Shown here: positions 45,755 to 55,800 of the stretch, one piece after another
How positions within the stretch are numbered: position 1 is the stretch's first letter
Layout of the letters: each line of letters opens with the position of its first letter
NCBI RefSeq assembly: GCF_022429645.1
Contig: NZ_CP092480.1
Span: forward strand, 186,001-250,000
DNA from: Lutibacter sp. A80
GTDB taxonomy: Bacteria > Bacteroidota > Bacteroidia > Flavobacteriales > Flavobacteriaceae
Length of the DNA stretch: 64,000 nucleotides
Reading direction: 5' to 3'
The notes under the pieces: model-generated
Database searches by the model: none
What the model was told of the DNA's origin: nothing
Seen by the model: the letters and a program-made list of their open reading frames with translations, nothing else
Position numbers and translations under genes: made by a program

Positions 45755-47640
45755 TGCGGGATTACGAATTTAAAAACGTGCTATGAGGATTTAAGTAGCA
45801 ATCTAAGGAAGTGAAGCAGAATGAGTAAGCCAAAGAGGATGGAGGGTTAAGAAAATGTTCAGTGAAAATTTTTACCGAACAGGCCAGCTGGCGCTTGGAG
45901 TCTGGCGTCGATTGCGTAACTTCTGTAAGATTCAATTAAATTATCATCAGACTAGATTTTTTGGTTCGTTTTTCATCAATGGAAAAATGAACAAGTGAAA
46001 TGAAATTTTAATCATCATTTAGTTAAATTCAAGAGATTGCCGCGGTCGTACCTTCCTCGCAATGACGGAATTCATTATAACTCGTCATTACTGGATGACG
46101 AATTTAAAACGTCCTATGAGAATTTAAGTAGCAATCTAAGGAAGTGAAGCAAAGGAAGTAAGCCAAAGAGCGCAGCGGTCTGGCGTCGACTGCGTAACTT
46201 CCGTAAGATTCAATTAAATTATCATCAGACTAGATTTTTTTGTTTCGTTTTTTCATCGATGGAAAAAATGAAAAATAAGGTAAAATAAAAAAAATGTTTA
46301 AGTATTTCCACTAACATCATAAGATCCCGAAATCGAAGATTCAGCGGAGCTAATCGAGTTCGGGATGACGTTACTTTAAACCCGTCATTGCGAAGGCGTG
46401 TTGTAATGCAATGAAAACACAACTGCGGCAATCTGTTGCTTAAAAAACTAAATCAAAATAAAACCGTCATGCTGAATTTAGTTACTCACTATTTCTTTTT
46501 ATTTTATTAAAGTGTTCGTGAACCTATGGTTTCAGCATTTGTTTGTAGCGTACGTCATGCTGAACTTGATTCAGCATCTGCCACTAAAGAAATCAAATCA
46601 CCCGTTCATTTTTCCATCGATGAAAAAATGAAACAAAAAAATCTAGGCTTACGAAACTTTACCTAAATATTTTGCTCAACATCTAAATTTTAGGAACTCG
46701 CCTTTAAAAATTTAGTAAATTGTATAATTGGTTTGGCTCAAACCTTTCGACTCGGCTCAAGGCAGGCTATCTAAAATTTTACGATGTCTTACTCACTATC
46801 CCTTTTTATTTTATTATTTGTGTTCGTGAATCTGCGATTTCACTTCATATTTAACGATACACCTTCGATATGCCGGGTTAAACTTTATTCCGTTATTACA
46901 ATTGTTATTGACTTTTTAAATTTTATCATAATTCAAAATATAGATGTCATTCCTGCGGAGGCAGGAATCCATACTCAGCTTCTGAAAAATTAATAGGTTT
47001 ATAAATTAAAAATGTTATTTTATTATTGTGTTCGTGAACCTATGGTTTCAGCATCTTTTTCTAATGAAATCAAATCATTTGTTTATTTGTTCATTTTTTC
47101 ATTGATAAAAAACGAACCAAAAAATCTAGGCTTACGAAACTGTATCTAAATATTTTGCTCAACATCTAAATTTTAGGAACTCGCCTTTAAAAATTTAGTA
47201 AGCTAGTATAATTGGTTTGGCTCAAACAGCCTAAAATTTTACGATGTTTTCACTTCATATTTTACGATACACCTTCGATATGCCGGGTTAAACTTTATTC
47301 CGTTATTACAATTGTTATTGACTTTTTAAGTTTTATCATAATTCAAAATATAGATGTCATTCCTGCGGAGGCAGGAATCCATACTCAGCTTCTGAAAAAT
47401 TAACAGGTTTATAAATTAAAAATGTTATTTTATTAAGGTGTTCGTGAATCTGCGGTTTCAGCATCTGCTTCTACCGTACGTCATGCTGAACTCGTTTCAG
47501 CATCTGTCCCTAAAGAACCTCAATCATCATTTAGTTAACATCATGAGATCCTGAATCAAGTTCAGGATGATGGACACAGCTAAGCAAATTCGGGATGACG
47601 GACAGAAGTAAAAGAACCTCGGGATGACGGTTGCCAATAG
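45755..47640. repeat. Mosaic repeat block 5
   Basis: A non-coding block following the export operon. It has long modules at about 45776-45962 (long form with AAAATGTTCAGTG) and 46099-46240 (short form). It also holds two copies of the CATCGTAAAATTTTAG...GCCTAGATTTTTT module in reverse orientation relative to block 2 (about 46635-46790 and 47110-47250). Each is followed by GATACACCTTCGATATGCCG and a GTCATTCCTGCGGAGGCAGG stem-loop. Short frames at 46225-46431, 46784-46993 and 47212-47403 are products of the repeats. Confidence 0.88.
46332..46351 (+). mobile_element. AA-flanked mini-insert, short form (20 nt)
   Basis: The insert ATCGAAGATTCAGCGGAGCT lies in GATCCCGAA|AATCGAGTTCGGGATG, a stem-loop whose empty type reads GATCCCGAATCGAGTTC. 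The same form recurs near 49895. Confidence 0.45.
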
Positions 47641-48190
47641 CCAAAATCAACAACAAAGGCCAAAACCCAAAACCAAAAACCTCCTTAAAACGTATAAAAA
47701 ATAATACCACTAAAAATTGTCAGTACCGATGTTATAGATTACTTTTACTGTATTAAATTTTACGATTAGCGGGAACTAATCGGGATTTTCTTAAAAAATA
47801 CAACTCAATGATTAGGGTCCTAACCGTGAATTATTGAGTTTTTTTATGTCTTAATATTTGTGTAATCAGGTAGGAAAGTCGTTTAAATGTTAATAAACAA
47901 CATATAAATGTTAGTAAATCACCTATAACATTTATTTTATAAGTGCTAAAATGCTTGATTTTTAGTGCTTTTTTAATTGAAAACAGCCGTATAATAGCAA
48001 AAAACAGCTGTATTTTTCACTTTTTTAAGAATTTGAGTGCGTTTTAAAAAAGATACTAATAGATTTTTTATTTATTAAATAGATTTAGAGAAAGATACTA
48101 ATAGTTCAAAAGATTTATTAGTATAAATAATGGTAATTATTAAATAGATTTTTAGATTTATACTAATAAATATAGCTGAAATTTGGGCAT
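47640..48190. other. AT-rich non-coding region with ACTAATA-type short repeats
   Basis: No gene is supported here. The stretch holds a run of CCAAAA-like repeats (about 47640-47690), a copy of a 45-bp sequence (47781-47825) that recurs at the end of the HU-related gene, and a cluster of ATACTAATA motifs in both orientations (about 48052, 48093, 48117 inverted, 48151). No DnaA boxes were recognised. Confidence 0.5.
47802..47845 (+). terminator. Possible terminator hairpin
   Basis: AACTCAATGATT and AATTATTGAGTT arms surround a 15-base loop and are followed by a T run. No clear plus-strand gene precedes it, so its transcript is unknown. Confidence 0.4.
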
Positions 48191-48221
48191 AAAAAAACCC
48201 AAGCTGCGGAAACAACTCGGG
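48191..48221 (-). terminator. Terminator of the HU-related gene
   Basis: Read leftward, CCCGAGTT and AGCTTGGG form an 8-bp stem with two G-U pairs, followed by seven T. It is about 35 bp after the stop of the minus-strand gene. Confidence 0.6.
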
Positions 48222-48256
48222 ATTTTCTTAAAAAATACTACTCAATAATTAGGGTC

Positions 48257-48640
48257 CTAACCAGCAATTATTTTGTATTTCATAACATCTAGCATATCTC
48301 TTAAATTAGAACCAGGTCTAAAATTGATATGCGCTTTTTTAACAGAATTTGCACTTACTTCCTCCGGAGTAGTCTCTCCTCTAGAAGATACTCCTACTTG
48401 AAGATTCCCGATACTACCGAGTTGTACAACCTTCCCTTGTTTCAGTTCGTCCATAATGTTATGTTCTAATGCACGTAGCACTGCATAACAATCCGACTCA
48501 CGAACTGTACATTGGTTGGATACTAAATATGCTAATCTTTCAAAATCTATTACTCCTTGAGAAATAGCTTTAGCATAAAATTTGTTGTCCGCGTTTACGT
48601 CTTGCGGATTGCGACGTTCCATAGATTTCAAATAAACCAT
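48257..48640 (-). CDS. HU-related DNA-binding protein (Bacteroidota HU-HIG type)
   Basis: A nucleoid-type protein of about 127 residues. It begins MVYLKSMERRNPQDVNADNKF, and GKVVQLGSIGNLQVGVSSRG is the conserved beta-arm segment of the HU-like family of Bacteroidota, followed by VKKAHINFRPGSNLRDML. Members are DNA-binding proteins similar to HU/IHF but with an altered tail. A longer frame begins at 48676, but the ATG at 48640 gives the standard N-terminus. It is isolated between two repeat blocks, with its own terminator. The stop codon lies inside a 45-bp sequence duplicated 437 bp further on. Confidence 0.85.
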   Translation of the reverse strand: MVYLKSMERRNPQDVNADNKFYAKAISQGVIDFERLAYLVSNQCTVRESDCYAVLRALEHNIMDELKQGKVVQLGSIGNLQVGVSSRGETTPEEVSANSVKKAHINFRPGSNLRDMLDVMKYKIIAG

Positions 48641-48799
48641 GATTCTAATGTTTAACCTGCTGCTTCGTTGCAGCATTGGTGCTAAATTAATTCTTTATAT
48701 AATGCCAATTTTGACTTTCTTCTAACATTTTATAGTGATTAATTAACATTTTCAACATTTTAGCTATGTTTATGTTTGTAAAGTTGAGATTTTGGTAGT

Positions 48800-50605
48800 T
48801 GTTTGTACTCACCGTCATGCTGAACTAGTTTACTCACTATTCCTTTTTATTTTATTATTAGTGTTCATGAACCTACGGTTTCAGCATCTTTTTCTAATGA
48901 AATCAAATCATTTGTTTATTTGTTCATTTTTTCATTGATAAAAAACGAACCAAAAAATCTAGGCTTACGAAACTGTATCTAAATATTTTGCTCAACATCT
49001 AAATTTTAGGAACTCGCCTTTAAAAATTAAGTAAGCGAGTATAATCGGTTTGGCTCAAACCTTTCGACTCGGCTCAAGGCAGGCTATCTAAAATTTTACG
49101 ATGTCTTACTCACTATCCCTTTTTATTTTATTATTTGTGTTCGTGAATCTGCGATTTCACTTCATATTTTACGATACACCTTCGATATGCCGGGTTAAAC
49201 TTTATTCCGTTATTACAATTGTTATTGACTTTTTAAATTTTATCATAATTCAAAATATAGATGTCATTCCTGCCTTTCGACTCCGCTCAAGATAAATTCC
49301 GGCAGGAATCCATACTCAGCTTCTGAAAAATTAACAGGTTTATAAATTAAAAATGTTATTTTATTATGGTGTTAGTGTACATACGGTTTCAGCATTTGTT
49401 TGTAACGTACGTCATGCTGAATTTTTTTCAGCATCTGCTTCAATCAAACTAAAATCATGTTCCTAGTTAATATCATAAGATCCCGAACCAAGTTCGGGAT
49501 GACGGACATAGCTAATCAAGTTCGGGATGACGTTACTTAAAATCCGTCATTGCGAGGGCGTGTTGTAATGCAATGAAAACACAACTGCGGCAATCTGTAT
49601 CTAGAAACCTCAATCATCATCTAGTTAAGTTCATGAGATCCTGAATCAAGTTCAGGATGACGAATTTAAAACGTCCTATGAGAATTTAAGTAGTAATCTA
49701 AGGAAGTGAAGCAGAATGAGTAAGCCAAAAAGCGTAGCGGTCTGGCGTCGACTGCGTAACTTCCGTAAGATTCAATTAAATTATCATCAGACTAGATTTT
49801 TTTGTTTCGTTTTTTCATCGATGGAAAAAATGAAAAATAAGGTAAAATAAAAAAAATGTTTAAGTATTTCCACTAACATCATAAGATCCCGAAATCGAAG
49901 ATTCAGCGGAGCTAATCAAGTTCGGGATGACGTTACTTTAAAACCCGTCATTGCGAAGGCGTGTTGTAATGCAATGAAAACACAACTGCGGCAATCTGCC
50001 ACTAAAGAACCCCAATCATCATCTAGTTAATTTCAAGAGATTGCCGCGGTCGTACCTTCCTCGCAATGACGGAATTCATTATAGCTCGTCATTACTGGAT
50101 GACGAATTTAAAAACGTCCTATGAGAATTTAAGTAGCAATCTAAGGAAGTGAAGCAGAATGAGTAAGCCAAAGAGGATGGAGGGTTAAGAAAATGTTCAG
50201 TGAACACTTTTACCGAACAGGCCAGCTGGCGCTTGGAGTCTGGCGTCGACTGCTGAGCTTCCGTAAGATTCAATTAAATTATCATCAGACTAGATTTTTT
50301 TGTTTAGCTCACGCCTGCCTTATTATTTATTTAGAGTTCGTGAATCTCCTATTGTCGATTTCGTTTTTCATCGATGGAACTGCGTAGCGCATCACGAATA
50401 CAAAAACAAATAATAATGGGATGAGTAAAAATGAACAAGTGAAATGAAATTCTAATCATCATCTAGTTAAGTTCATGAGATCCCGAATCGAGTTCAGGAT
50501 GGCGGACACAGCTAAACAAGTTCGGGATGACGTTACTTAAAACCCGTCATTGCGAAGGCGTGTTGTAATGCAATGAAAACACAACTGCGGCAATCTGTTA
50601 CTTAA
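48800..50605. repeat. Mosaic repeat block 6
   Basis: A non-coding block of the same modules between the HU-related gene and the uptake locus. A reverse-oriented CATCGTAAAATTTTAG module lies at about 48950-49105. At about 49272-49305 a GTCATTCCTGC stem-loop has its loop replaced by CTTTCGACTCCGCTCAAG and more. Long modules lie at about 49670-49803 (short form) and 50113-50303 (long form), and GTCATTGCGAGGGCGTGTTG-type elements occur at about 49548, 49947 and 50545. The frames at 49101, 50079 and 50193 come from repeats. Confidence 0.88.
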
Positions 50606-50649
50606 CTCCTTAATTAAAATACACTGGTTAAGCTAAACTTGATTATTAA

Positions 50650-51219
50650 CTATTCCTTTTTTAATAAATGCAGAAGAAATAAATACAAGTTTTCACTTTC
50701 AAAACCTTTACGTATTTTTTTAAAAGCCAAACTCATTTGAGATTCTACGGTTTTTATAGAAACTCCCATTATTTCTGAAATTTCTTTATATTTAAGTCCA
50801 TTAATTTTATTCATTTCAAGAGTTTTCCTACATTTTGGAGGTAAGGTTTCAATAATTTTCTTCATTTTAACAATGCGTTGTTCCAGTACTTCATTATCCT
50901 CCTCTATTCTGTCTCTTAAAGCTTTTTCGTAAATAACATCTAATAATTTATTATGGCGTTTATTGGAGTTAATACTGTCAATAAATCTATTGTAAGCAAT
51001 GGTATAAAGATAGCTTTTAGGTGATTTGAATTCTTCTAATTTATCCTTAGCATTCCATAGGTCAATAAAGGCTTGTTGTACAATATCTTCAGAACTCATT
51101 TTATCATTAGTGTAAGTAACAATATAAGCAACTAACCTATCATAATATAAATCAAATAGCTGTCTAAAGGCGTTTTCATCACCATTTTTTAACGCTTTAG
51201 TTACTTCAAGTTCATTCAT
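50650..51219 (-). CDS. ECF sigma-70 factor, FecI-like
   Basis: A 189-residue sigma factor. Region 2 spans DLYYDRLVAYIVTYTNDKMS followed by SEDIVQQAFIDLWN; region 4 has LPPKCRKTLEMNKINGLKYK followed by EISEIMGVSIKTVESQM. This is the Bacteroidota expansion of FecI-type sigmas that pair with FecR and a SusC-type receptor. It directs RNA polymerase to the uptake operon when released. Here it is transcribed away from fecR, with 381 bp between the start codons. Most such pairs are codirectional. Confidence 0.93.
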   Translation of the reverse strand: MNELEVTKALKNGDENAFRQLFDLYYDRLVAYIVTYTNDKMSSEDIVQQAFIDLWNAKDKLEEFKSPKSYLYTIAYNRFIDSINSNKRHNKLLDVIYEKALRDRIEEDNEVLEQRIVKMKKIIETLPPKCRKTLEMNKINGLKYKEISEIMGVSIKTVESQMSLAFKKIRKGFESENLYLFLLHLLKKE

Positions 51220-51600
51220 ATATTAATATTTAACCTAACATGAATATTTTTTAAATGTATTGTAGAAAAAAGAAACAATAGTATAAACAAATGTTTGAAT
51301 ATGCAATAATTTGCTAGTATAAAGCACAGGGATGACTAGTTATTACGATTATCGTATTAAAGGCTAAAAGTTTTACAAAATTCATTTTTTATTCATAAAT
51401 AATTTTAGTTTTCAAAATAATTATTCATAAACAGTTGTGTTTATGTAAAGTATGCGGCTTTTTTTATTGAATAAAATTAGGTTAAAACCTGGATTTGTTA
51501 AATAATTCTCAAATATTTAACAAAAAGCGTGAATTTTTTTAGGGGTTTTATTTTTTTTATAAGTAATAATATACGTAATCACCTAAATAAGTATTTAATT
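51220..51600. other. Divergent promoter region between ECF sigma and FecR
   Basis: AT-rich spacer of 381 bp with no supported open frame. Promoters for both directions must be here. No TAnnTTTG match was convincing on either strand, which would fit promoters read by the ECF sigma itself. A GTG at 51529 could extend the FecR frame. Confidence 0.45.
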
Positions 51601-52755
51601 TTGAAAAAAATAATAACAAAATTTATAGTAAATACAATTACAGAAGAAGAGCTGGAGTTGTTATACAAGTGGCTTGAGGAAAGTAAGAATCAAGATGAGT
51701 TTGAGAAATATATTTTAGATTATCATGATTTGAATTTAGCTACCTTAAAAAATGATGTAGATAAAGCTTATGAAAATGTAAAAAAATCTATAGATACTAA
51801 AAAGAATACCACTAAGGTTATTCAATTATTTCAGATAAAAAAATTAAAATACGTAGCAGTTCTTATTCTTTTAATTGCAACGGGTTATTTTTTAACTACA
51901 ACTAATAACGAATCTCACACTACACCCGAAATAGTATTTGATAACAATATTTCTATTGGAATAAATAAGGCTACACTAACTCTCGAAGACGGTTCAACAG
52001 TTGCTTTGGAAAGAGGAAAAGAATATAAAAATGATAAAGTAAGTTCAGATGGTAAGAAAATAGTGTACCAGTCTGAAATTGATACACTTTCGGAAAAGCT
52101 TGTTTATAATTATTTAACAATTCCACGTGGGGGAGAATTTTATTTAGAGCTGGCAGATGGTACAAAGGTTTGGTTAAATTCCGATTCGAAATTAAAATAT
52201 CCAATTGCTTTTAAAAATGGAGCACCTCGAGAAGTAGAATTATTATATGGTGAGGCGTATTTTGATGTTACTCCTAGTTCAGACTATAACGGAGCGAAGT
52301 TTAAAGTACTAACTAAAGGACAAGAAGTAGAAGTATTAGGGACTGAGTTCAATATAAAATCGTATAAGGAAGAGCATTTAATTCTAACCACATTAGTTGA
52401 AGGAAATGTTAAAGTAGTTAATGAATTTGACACGGTAGCACTAATACCTACACAACAATCTATAGTAGATATTGCTACAAATAGTATAGAGGTTACAACA
52501 GTAAATGTACACGATCAAGTATCATGGAAAAATGGCATATTTAGTTTTAAGGGTTGTTCGTTAGAAGAGATTATGAAAGTAATGGAACGCTGGTATGATA
52601 TAGAGGTTGAAATTGAAAATACATCATTAAAAGAAACTAGGTTTATTGGTCTTTTTAGAAAGGATCAAAATATAGAGTATATTTTATTAACTATTAAAAA
52701 TTCAAATATTATAAATGATTATGAAATAAAAAATCAAAAGGTAATTCTAAAGTAA
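51601..52755 (+). CDS. FecR-type anti-sigma factor
   Basis: A protein of about 384 residues. The cytoplasmic N-terminus (MKKIITKFIVNTITEEELEL, then YKWLEES) is the usual sigma-binding helical part, followed by one transmembrane helix (YVAVLILLIATGYFLTTT). The periplasmic FecR domain includes TIPRGGEFYLELADGTKVWL and AYFDVTP, and the DUF4974-like C-terminal domain has FSFKGCSLEEIMKVMERWYD. The family N-terminus fits a TTG start at 51601; the GTG at 51529 would add 24 hydrophobic residues. It receives the signal from the STN domain of the SusC-like receptor encoded next. Confidence 0.9.
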   Translation: MKKIITKFIVNTITEEELELLYKWLEESKNQDEFEKYILDYHDLNLATLKNDVDKAYENVKKSIDTKKNTTKVIQLFQIKKLKYVAVLILLIATGYFLTTTNNESHTTPEIVFDNNISIGINKATLTLEDGSTVALERGKEYKNDKVSSDGKKIVYQSEIDTLSEKLVYNYLTIPRGGEFYLELADGTKVWLNSDSKLKYPIAFKNGAPREVELLYGEAYFDVTPSSDYNGAKFKVLTKGQEVEVLGTEFNIKSYKEEHLILTTLVEGNVKVVNEFDTVALIPTQQSIVDIATNSIEVTTVNVHDQVSWKNGIFSFKGCSLEEIMKVMERWYDIEVEIENTSLKETRFIGLFRKDQNIEYILLTIKNSNIINDYEIKNQKVILK

Positions 52756-52835
52756 AAAAGGGCTCGAAGTTTTAAACCGTGAGAAGTGAATGACCTCGAA
52801 ACCCTCTAAAATCTAACTAATTAAAACACAAATTT

Positions 52836-55800
52836 ATGAAAATAAAATTGATCAAATCTTTTTTGTTTAGAAAAAAACTAATCACAAATCTTATGAAAAC
52901 ATTCATATTCTTGTTTTGCACAGCAGTGTTTAGCAGTACACCTATTAATTTGTTTTCGCAAAACGAAAATATTGTAGTAGATGTAGATAAAACAGTGACT
53001 GTAGATCAGGTATTCGAAATAATAAAAGCACAAACAAACTATAGCTTTATTTATCAAGAAGACATGTTTAAAAATGCTCCAAGAGTTCATTTAGTAAAGG
53101 GAAAAATAAAACTTAATGCTTTATTGGAATTAAGTTTATCAAATGGTAATTATCAAGTTGGTTTTCATAACGATAATACCATTTCTATTAGAAATAACGA
53201 ATCAAAAAGAACTCAAAATACAGTATTGATAAAAGGAAAAGTAACCGATGAAAGTGGACAACCAATTCCGGGTGCAACTATTATTTATTTAGAGTCTTCG
53301 GTAGCAAAAGGTACGGCTGCTGATTTTGATGGGAATTATAAGATAGCTGTAAATAAAGATAAAAAAGCGACTTTAGAGTTTTCTAGCCTTGGTTTTGTAA
53401 CACAAAAAATTGTTGTTGGAGACAGTGATATTGTAAATGCTGTTTTAGAAGAGGCAAGCATGTCTTTAAATGAAGTTGTAGTTAATGGTTATCAGGTTAA
53501 AACTAAACGAGAAACTAGTAGTGCTGTAACAGTGGTTCAAATGAAAGATATTGATGTTGTTGGTAATAATAGTGTTGAAGGCATGTTACAAGGTCAAATT
53601 GCAGGGGTGGATGTTGTAAATTCTACTGCTGATCCAGGATCTGCACCAAGAATTAGAATTAGAGGTACTGCAACGCTTAGTGGAAATGCAGAACCAATTT
53701 GGGTAGTAGATGGTGTTATGCTAGAAAATGGTGTGCCTGCAACTCCAGCTGAATTGAATGATCCTGACTTTTTAAAATCGTTTAATAGTTCAATTGGTGG
53801 GGTAAATCCTAATGATATTGAATCTCTTACCATATTAAAAGATGCTTCGGCTACAGCTATTTACGGTACTAGAGCAGCAAATGGTGTAATTGTAGTTACA
53901 ACAAAAAAAGGTAAAACTGGACATCCTAGAATCTCGATTAACCATACAACAGGTTTTAAACCTAGACCAACGTATGAAGATTTTGATTTGATGAATTCAC
54001 AAGAGCGTGCAGAGTTTTCTTTTGGTTTACTTGACGATGGTATTGGATTGCATGGTGCTGTTGGTGTTGCATACTATCAAGGTTTATATATGCGAGGAGG
54101 ATTAAGCGAAGAAGAATATATTGAAGGGATTAGAAAAACATCAGAAATGAATGTGGATTGGTTCGATTTATTATTCCGTAATGCTGTAACTAATACTAGT
54201 GATATTAGTGTTTCTGGAGGTTCTGATAAAAGTAATTATTACGCCTCATTAAGTCATACAAGTGAAAATGGGTTAGATAAAGTTACAGATTATAAGAGTT
54301 ATAGTGCAATGGCTAAAATTAATACAGAGCTTTCTGATAAAATTAATTTTGGACTTATTTTAAATGCATCTAAAAGAGATAGAGAGCAAAACTATACTAC
54401 CGATGCTTTTGACCATGCATATTCTTCATCTAGATCTTTACCTGCTTATAATGATGATGGGAGTTATTATTTTTATGGGAATTATAATTATAATATCTTA
54501 CATGAGCAAAATACAACCAATCAAAACTCAAAACAACATGAAATTAGATCTACTTTAAATCTTGATTATAAAATTACAGATTGGTTAACTTATAGTAATC
54601 TTATGAGTTATACTTATTCAAGTAGTATAACACAACAATATGCAACAGATGCAAGTAAGTATGTTGCAACGTTACGTGGTTATAATTTAGGTGCTGGATC
54701 TGCTGAACAGATTGAAGATTCGAGCTTACCTTTTGGGGGGATATTTAACCAGTCTAATTTTACACAAGAATCTTACCTTATTAGAAATTCAGTGAATACA
54801 AAATTTAATGTACTAGACGATTTGTCTATGGATATAATGGTTGGTACAGAATTTAGAAATGTAGTTTATGATGGGTTTAATTCGCAAAACTATGGATATT
54901 TTCAAGACAGAGGTAAAATATTTTATGAACCACAAGAATCTGAAGAAGATGGAAATATTCTAAGAAATACCGTATCTCGTTCACTTTACGATAGATCATT
55001 TATATCTTATTTTGCAACTTTTTCTTCAATGTTCAAAAACAAATATGTTTTAAATGCGAACATTCGTTTTGATGGTTCTAATCTTTTTGGTTCTAATCCA
55101 GATTATAGATACCTTCCACTTTGGTCTGTTTCTGGGAAATGGCATATAGATCAAGAATCTTTTTTAGACGATGTTAATTTTATTGATGCACTTTCTATTA
55201 GAGCATCTTATGGATTAAGAGGTAATATTGTGGAAGAAGCTTCACCTCAAGTTATTTCAACGGCATTAGCACCTAATAGATTTACAAGCTTACAAGAACA
55301 ACAAATAATTCAAGCTGCAAACCCTGAATTAAAATGGGAAACTACAGAAACGCTTAATTTTGGAGTTGATTTCGCTTTTTTTAATAGAAGATTGTCTGGT
55401 GCAATTGATTTATTTAAAGACTTAGGTAACGATTTAATTTCTTTTAAAAATGTATCTAGCGTAACAGGTTTTCAAAATAAAGCAGTGAATTTTGCGAATA
55501 TAATGAATAGAGGTATTGATTTAGGTATCAATGCAAAAATTATAGATAATGATAATTTTACGTATAATTTAGGGATTAATGCATCAATAACAGATAGTGA
55601 AGTAACAAAGTCTTTTATAGAACCATCTGTTGCTAGTCTATTGTCATCAACTTATACTGTTGGTGAAGTTGTAGAAGGAATGCCGATTAACTCAATGTAT
55701 TCTTATCGTTTTTCTCGTATTAATGAAGAAGGTGCTGCATTATTTTTAAATGAAGATGGTGACGAATACAGTGTTTTAGGTGAAGGCTTTTTTACTGAAA

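Noticed and set aside
46225-49295. Frames such as MSYSLSLFILLFVFVNLRF in blocks 5 and 6
   Set aside because: The hydrophobic look comes from T-rich repeat DNA; copies differ by insertions and none has a plausible start context.
50079-50387. Opposing frames over the long module (MNLTEAQQSTPDSK and MFSEHFYRTGQLA)
   Set aside because: Both arise from the dispersed module also present at 19939-20154 and elsewhere, so they are repeat artefacts.
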